9,127 nucleotides of DNA, taken from the NCBI GenBank assembly GCA_007122185.1, contig SKUI01000072.1, forward strand, positions 1 through 9,127, given 5' to 3'. Both the position numbers and the translations under genes were made by a program. This DNA comes from Rhodothermia bacterium. GTDB taxonomy: Bacteria > Bacteroidota > Rhodothermia > Balneolales > Natronogracilivirgulaceae. Below the pieces are notes generated by a model. It was not told the origin of the DNA. It was given only the letters and a program-made list of their open reading frames with translations, and did no database searches. Below are positions 5,884 through 9,127 of this stretch, piece by piece. The stretch's first letter is position 1, and every line of letters starts with the position of its first letter.

Positions 5884-6887
5884 ACATCAGTATCATCGGA
5901 GCCGGAAGCTGGGGTACGGCGCTTTCTCTGGTAGTCGCTGGAAAGGGCCATCATGTGCGCTTGTGGGCAAGGGAACCGGAGATTGTTGAGAACATCACAA
6001 AACAGCACAGAAACGGTGTCTACCTGCCGGACGTCACACTGCCTGAGAACGTAACCGCGTGGTCACATCTGGAAGATGCCCTCCGTGATGCCGAAATCGT
6101 GGTATTTGCCACACCCTCCCACACTATCCGCAACATGGCCGGCGAGGCAAAGCCCCTTCTCAAAGGAACTGAACGGATTGTCACCGTGGCCAAGGGAATC
6201 GAAATGGACACCTTCATGACCATGAGCCAGGTGCTCTCGGAGGTACTGTCCGATGTCATCAGCGATGATTACATCGGGGTCCTCTCCGGACCCAGCCACG
6301 CCGAGGAAGTCAGCAGGTACATGCCCACCACCGTTGTCTCATCCTCCAATTCCAAGCAGACGACCCTCATCATACAGAAAGCTTTCATGACCCCCCACTT
6401 TCGGGTCTACGTAAACCGTGATATTATCGGTGTGGAAGTATCCGGCGCTGTCAAGAACATCATGGCCATTGCAGCCGGTATCGGCGACGGCGCAGATCTT
6501 GGCGACAATGCCAAAGCCGCCCTCATCACACGGGGACTCGCCGAAATGCGCCGACTGGGAATACGTCTCGGTGCATCACAGGAAACGTTTGCCGGGCTGA
6601 CCGGTGTTGGGGACCTTATCGTGACATGCACCAGCCGCCACAGCCGAAACCGCAACGTCGGATTCCGGATCGGTCAAGGTGAAAAATTGAAGAACATCGT
6701 AAACTCCATGAACATGGTCGCTGAAGGTGTAAAAACGACCCGATCCGTATATACCTGGGCGAAATCACTTAATGTCAACATGCCCATTACGGAGAAAGTC
6801 TACCAGGTGCTTTTTGAGGACCTGCCCCCTCATGAGGCCGTTCATCAGCTCATGACCCGGGATCCGAAAGAAGAGATCATTTTTTAA
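5880..6887 (+). CDS. gpsA: Glycerol-3-phosphate dehydrogenase [NAD(P)+] GpsA
   Basis: GpsA reduces dihydroxyacetone phosphate to sn-glycerol-3-phosphate in the cytosol, feeding PlsY. The GTG start at 5880 is supported by AGGAG (5867-5871) 8 bases upstream and by the family's N-terminal pattern MNISIIGAGSWGTALS, whose GxGxxG (7-12) binds the nucleotide. Other signatures are VTVAKGIE (102-108, Lys105), SGPSHAEEV (136-144), catalytic Lys192 in SGAVKNIMAIAAGIGDG, and GLTGVGDLIVTCTSRHSRNR (239-258) in the C-terminal substrate-binding domain. At 335 residues it is full length, with every key residue present. Its first four bases overlap the plsY stop (GTGA), the strongest operon link in the window. 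No terminator hairpin follows. Confidence 0.97.
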   Translation: MNISIIGAGSWGTALSLVVAGKGHHVRLWAREPEIVENITKQHRNGVYLPDVTLPENVTAWSHLEDALRDAEIVVFATPSHTIRNMAGEAKPLLKGTERIVTVAKGIEMDTFMTMSQVLSEVLSDVISDDYIGVLSGPSHAEEVSRYMPTTVVSSSNSKQTTLIIQKAFMTPHFRVYVNRDIIGVEVSGAVKNIMAIAAGIGDGADLGDNAKAALITRGLAEMRRLGIRLGASQETFAGLTGVGDLIVTCTSRHSRNRNVGFRIGQGEKLKNIVNSMNMVAEGVKTTRSVYTWAKSLNVNMPITEKVYQVLFEDLPPHEAVHQLMTRDPKEEIIF

Positions 6888-6920
6888 GTATACCGGTTTC
6901 TGTTCCTGTTTCGTTAGGCC

Positions 6921-6948
6921 TTTGATTTTGTTCTGTAACAGCCATAAT
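6921..6948 (+). promoter_or_regulatory. Possible sigma-70-like promoter upstream of the AlbA_2 gene
   Basis: TTTGAT (6921-6926) and CATAAT (6943-6948) are separated by 16 bases and end 14 bases before the ATG at 6963, which would give a very short leader. The match is to the general bacterial consensus. In Bacteroidota-type organisms that consensus is not a reliable guide, so this is tentative. It sits in the 75-base gap after gpsA. Confidence 0.25.
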
Positions 6949-6962
6949 CAGATTTCTGTATT

Positions 6963-7625
6963 ATGAATCAGCAAGCCCCCATACACAACTCCATGAGCTT
7001 GCGGGACCTGAAAAATCTGATCCGATCCGGTGAAGGACTCCTGCTCGAATTCAAAAGAGCCATCTCGTCCCCTGAAAAAATCGCCCGTGAAATCGCCGCT
7101 TTTGCCAATACGCATGGCGGACATCTGATTGTCGGTGTGGACGACGACCACACGATAACCGGTGTGGAAAGTTATCATGAACAGGATTTCTATCTGGAGC
7201 AGGCCGCACATGACCTGTGCACCCCCGCCCTCCTGTACAAAATGGAAGTCATCCCATACTACAACAGGGAAGTTCTGTTGGTGTACATTGAAGAGTCGGA
7301 AAACAAACCGGTTTCGGTGCGCAACGGACAGGGCAACGCCATCTATGTCCGGGTAGATGACCAAAGCGTACGCGCCAGCGATGAAATGGCAGCCGTCATG
7401 CGGGCTCAGGCCTCAGAAAAGGGAATTACATTCCAGTATGGAATCCACGAGCAAAAACTTTTCCGCTATCTGAACGAGTATCCCAATATCACCGTGGATC
7501 AGTATTCAAGCCTGGCTGATATCAACCGGAAAAAAGCATCCACGATACTGGTAAATCTGACCACGCTGGGTATTCTCAAACTGAATAAAAAAAATCAGAG
7601 TAACGTGTTCACACTGTCAACGTGA
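6963..7625 (+). CDS. AlbA_2 (Schlafen-type) domain protein, putative DNA/nucleotide-binding regulator
   Basis: 220 residues with the AlbA_2 fold (PF04326, formerly AAA_4) at about 12-145. GEGLLLEFKRA (23-33) is the family's ExxxxEFK motif. AAFANTHGGHLIVGVDDD (45-62) is its AFANTxGGxLxxGVxD motif, and YVRVDDQSVRAS (128-139) closes the domain. The C-terminal 160-218 resembles a winged helix (FRYLNEYPNITVDQYSSLAD followed by KKASTILVNLTTLGILKL), so DNA binding is likely. Proteins of this class are often named ATP-dependent helicase or ATP-binding, but no Walker motifs are visible, so that name should be avoided. They occur as stand-alone genes in Bacteroidota with unknown role. An alternative start is the ATG at 6993, immediately before the conserved part. 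Neither start has an SD. A 127-base gap follows before the Fe-S carrier. Confidence 0.88.
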   Translation: MNQQAPIHNSMSLRDLKNLIRSGEGLLLEFKRAISSPEKIAREIAAFANTHGGHLIVGVDDDHTITGVESYHEQDFYLEQAAHDLCTPALLYKMEVIPYYNREVLLVYIEESENKPVSVRNGQGNAIYVRVDDQSVRASDEMAAVMRAQASEKGITFQYGIHEQKLFRYLNEYPNITVDQYSSLADINRKKASTILVNLTTLGILKLNKKNQSNVFTLST

Positions 7626-7742
7626 GGTGCCTCCGGCATTGCAGCCCGCAACAGTTATCACAACAGGGGAACTTCCGAATGGTTGCATAACATTATATCT
7701 TTACATACCATTTTCACTGCAAATTTCGCAAATCAGAGACCT

Positions 7743-7754
7743 ATATAGCTATAT
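7743..7754. repeat. 12-bp perfect palindrome over the Fe-S carrier start codon
   Basis: ATATAGCTATAT is its own reverse complement, and its last two bases are the AT of the ATG start codon (7753-7755). It could be a regulator site or weakly hide the start codon in the transcript. AT-rich palindromes of this size also arise by chance. Confidence 0.4.
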
Positions 7755-8121
7755 GGATGTTACAAATGGAAGCAGCTCTCCTACGGAGACGGAAATACCC
7801 GTTTCACTCACCGAGAGGGCTGCCCGGCAGGTAAAAAAAATTATCGAAGAAGAAGAGATACCCTCCGGTCACATTCTGCGCATCGCCGTCAAAGGCGGCG
7901 GATGCTCGGGCCTCAGTTATTCGCTCGGATTTGACGAGCGCACGGATAATGACGAGTACTATACTACCCGGGGCGTGGACGTGATCGTTGACAAACGCCA
8001 CATTCTCTATTTGAGCGGTATCTCCGTCGACTTCCACGACGGACTTGATGCCAGGGGGTTCGTTTTCAATAACCCCAATGCCACCAGCACCTGCGGTTGC
8101 GGCACCTCTTTCAGCGCCTGA
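7753..8121 (+). CDS. A-type iron-sulfur cluster carrier (IscA/ErpA/HesB family)
   Basis: A-type carriers pass Fe-S clusters from the assembly scaffold to target enzymes in the cytosol. Clients in other bacteria include LipA-like 4Fe-4S proteins. The 122-residue product shows the family pattern: IPVSLTERAARQVKKIIEEE (15-34), LRIAVKGGGCSGLSYSLGF (42-60) with Cys51, GISVDFHDGLDARGFVFNNP (89-108), and STCGCGTSF (112-120) with Cys114 and Cys116. These three cysteines are the cluster ligands, all present. The frame is open back to 7627, but the extra 42 residues lack family similarity, and the ATG at 7753 gives normal length. The 7626-7752 gap contains direct repeats of GCAAAT (7719 and 7728) and no clear SD. 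The M20 gene starts 5 bases after the stop, so the two are probably co-transcribed. IscA, ErpA and SufA cannot be told apart here. Confidence 0.93.
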   Translation: MDVTNGSSSPTETEIPVSLTERAARQVKKIIEEEEIPSGHILRIAVKGGGCSGLSYSLGFDERTDNDEYYTTRGVDVIVDKRHILYLSGISVDFHDGLDARGFVFNNPNATSTCGCGTSFSA

Positions 8122-8126
8122 CAACG

Positions 8127-9127
8127 ATGGATGACCTGCACAAACATCTGAGATCGCATGCATATGCCCTTGAAAAGGATCTGATCCACCTCAGGCGCAC
8201 CCTGCACCAGCATCCCGAGACCGGCTGGTCGGAATACAAAACCTCGGAAACACTGCGGATCCTTGTCGGCGTGAACAGCATGCCAACACCTGCCGACACG
8301 GCCGGCACCGGTTTCTACGTGGATATACAGGGGGAACACGACGGGCCTCTCATCGCCTACCGGGCAGATATGGATGCCCTTCCCATCCAGGACAGAAAAG
8401 AGAAGCCCTACGCCTCTAAACGGACCGGTTTCGGACATCTATGCGGACATGACGTCCACAGCACCATCGCTTTCGGGGTAGCCCGGCTGCTCCACAGACA
8501 TCGCCATGAACTTCATGGTACCGTCCGCGTTTTCTGGCAGCCCGCTGAGGAGGTCACGCCAAGCGGAGCGCCCATGATTCTTAAGGATGGTATACTGGAT
8601 GAGATCGAGGCCATCTACGGCATCCACTGCGATCCGACAATTCCCTCCGGTTGCTTCAGCTCCCGGCCCGGAGCCGAAACCGGCTCTTTTGATACGTTCG
8701 AAGTGACCGTCGATGCCCCCTCCACATCCCATTCAGCGCGGCCCTACGAAGGAAAAGACACCATATGGATCGCGAATCAGATCATGCAGCACTTCTACCA
8801 GATGATCGGCCGGGTCACGGACGTGCGCAAACCCGCCGTCATTTCAATCTGCACGTTCCATGCCGGTGAAGCGCTCAATGTGATCCCCCACCACGTCTCC
8901 TTCGGAGGTACTCTCCGCACCATGAACGAACAGCTCCGCCAGCAACTGCGGGAATACATGACGGACATAACCCGCCAAATAGGCAGGCTTAACGGGGTGG
9001 ATGCGCGCATTCGCCTGGGCGACGGATCCCCATCCGTGATAAACAACTATCAGCTCTATCGCTTCATGAGAAAACTCATCGGGACGCAACTGGGCGACGA
9101 GAAATTCCTGGACAGGGAACAAAGTAT
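8127..9127 (+). CDS. M20D-family metallo-amidohydrolase (N-acyl-amino-acid / hippurate hydrolase type), 3' end outside window
   Basis: 333 codons are visible from the ATG at 8127 to the window edge. The usual length is about 380-440, so only the C-terminal part of the catalytic domain is missing. Motifs in order: LRRTLHQHPETGWSEY (22-37), YRADMDALP (78-86), GHLCGHDVHST (103-113) with probable metal ligands Cys106 and His108, FWQPAEE (136-142) with Glu141/142, and YGIHCDP (164-170) with His167. The dimerisation domain follows, with TSHSARPYEGKD (200-211), then EALNVIPHHVSFGGTLRT (248-265). Members hydrolyse amide bonds of N-acyl amino acids or peptides using one or two metal ions. The exact substrate cannot be read from sequence. 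No signal peptide is present, so it is cytosolic. It follows the Fe-S carrier by 5 bases with no SD of its own. Confidence 0.93.
   Translation, partial: MDDLHKHLRSHAYALEKDLIHLRRTLHQHPETGWSEYKTSETLRILVGVNSMPTPADTAGTGFYVDIQGEHDGPLIAYRADMDALPIQDRKEKPYASKRTGFGHLCGHDVHSTIAFGVARLLHRHRHELHGTVRVFWQPAEEVTPSGAPMILKDGILDEIEAIYGIHCDPTIPSGCFSSRPGAETGSFDTFEVTVDAPSTSHSARPYEGKDTIWIANQIMQHFYQMIGRVTDVRKPAVISICTFHAGEALNVIPHHVSFGGTLRTMNEQLRQQLREYMTDITRQIGRLNGVDARIRLGDGSPSVINNYQLYRFMRKLIGTQLGDEKFLDREQS

Noticed and set aside
7627..7752. N-terminal extension of the A-type carrier to 164 residues
   Set aside because: The family starts near the ATG at 7753; the upstream translation looks like untranslated leader.
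1..9127. Insertion sequences, CRISPR arrays, tRNA or rRNA genes
   Set aside because: No transposase, terminal repeat pair with target duplication, regularly spaced repeats, or cloverleaf-like segment was found in the intergenic regions on reading.

Overview
The window looks chromosomal, from a Gram-negative bacterium of the Bacteroidota / Balneolota-Rhodothermota kind with intermediate GC. The evidence is indirect. Few genes have a clear Shine-Dalgarno (SD) sequence. LipA and LipB resemble the forms of that group. A standalone AlbA_2-domain protein, an A-type Fe-S carrier and an M20D amidohydrolase sit together, as is common there. No rRNA, tRNA, CRISPR array or insertion sequence was seen, so the assignment rests on protein style alone.

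Layout. Positions 1-1286 (minus strand, C-terminus off the left edge) encode an exported serine beta-lactamase-like hydrolase. A 391-base divergent region follows (1287-1677). It holds an inverted repeat, a G-rich imperfect tandem repeat and a cluster of hairpins, but no convincing gene. Next comes a more AT-rich accessory stretch (about 1287-3057). It contains a 306-residue exported or membrane-anchored protein ending in a glycine-zipper, bacteriocin-like tail, a strong intergenic hairpin, and a small membrane protein whose reading frame breaks at a run of eight A. Skipping one base there restores an open frame that adds a third membrane helix.

From 3110 on, the strand is all plus and housekeeping: lipB and lipA (lipoate attachment and synthesis), plsY and gpsA (overlapping by 4 bases; the first steps of glycerophospholipid synthesis), an AlbA_2-domain putative DNA- or nucleotide-binding protein, an A-type iron-sulfur carrier (IscA/ErpA/HesB family), and an M20D metallo-amidohydrolase cut by the right edge. 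The Fe-S carrier fits functionally with LipA, which needs two 4Fe-4S clusters. GpsA makes the sn-glycerol-3-phosphate that PlsY acylates.

The most interesting part is the two-gene module at 1678-3057. A secreted glycine-zipper protein followed by a small multi-helix membrane protein has the outline of a bacteriocin-like effector with an immunity partner. That reading is inference, and the frameshift must first be shown to be real.
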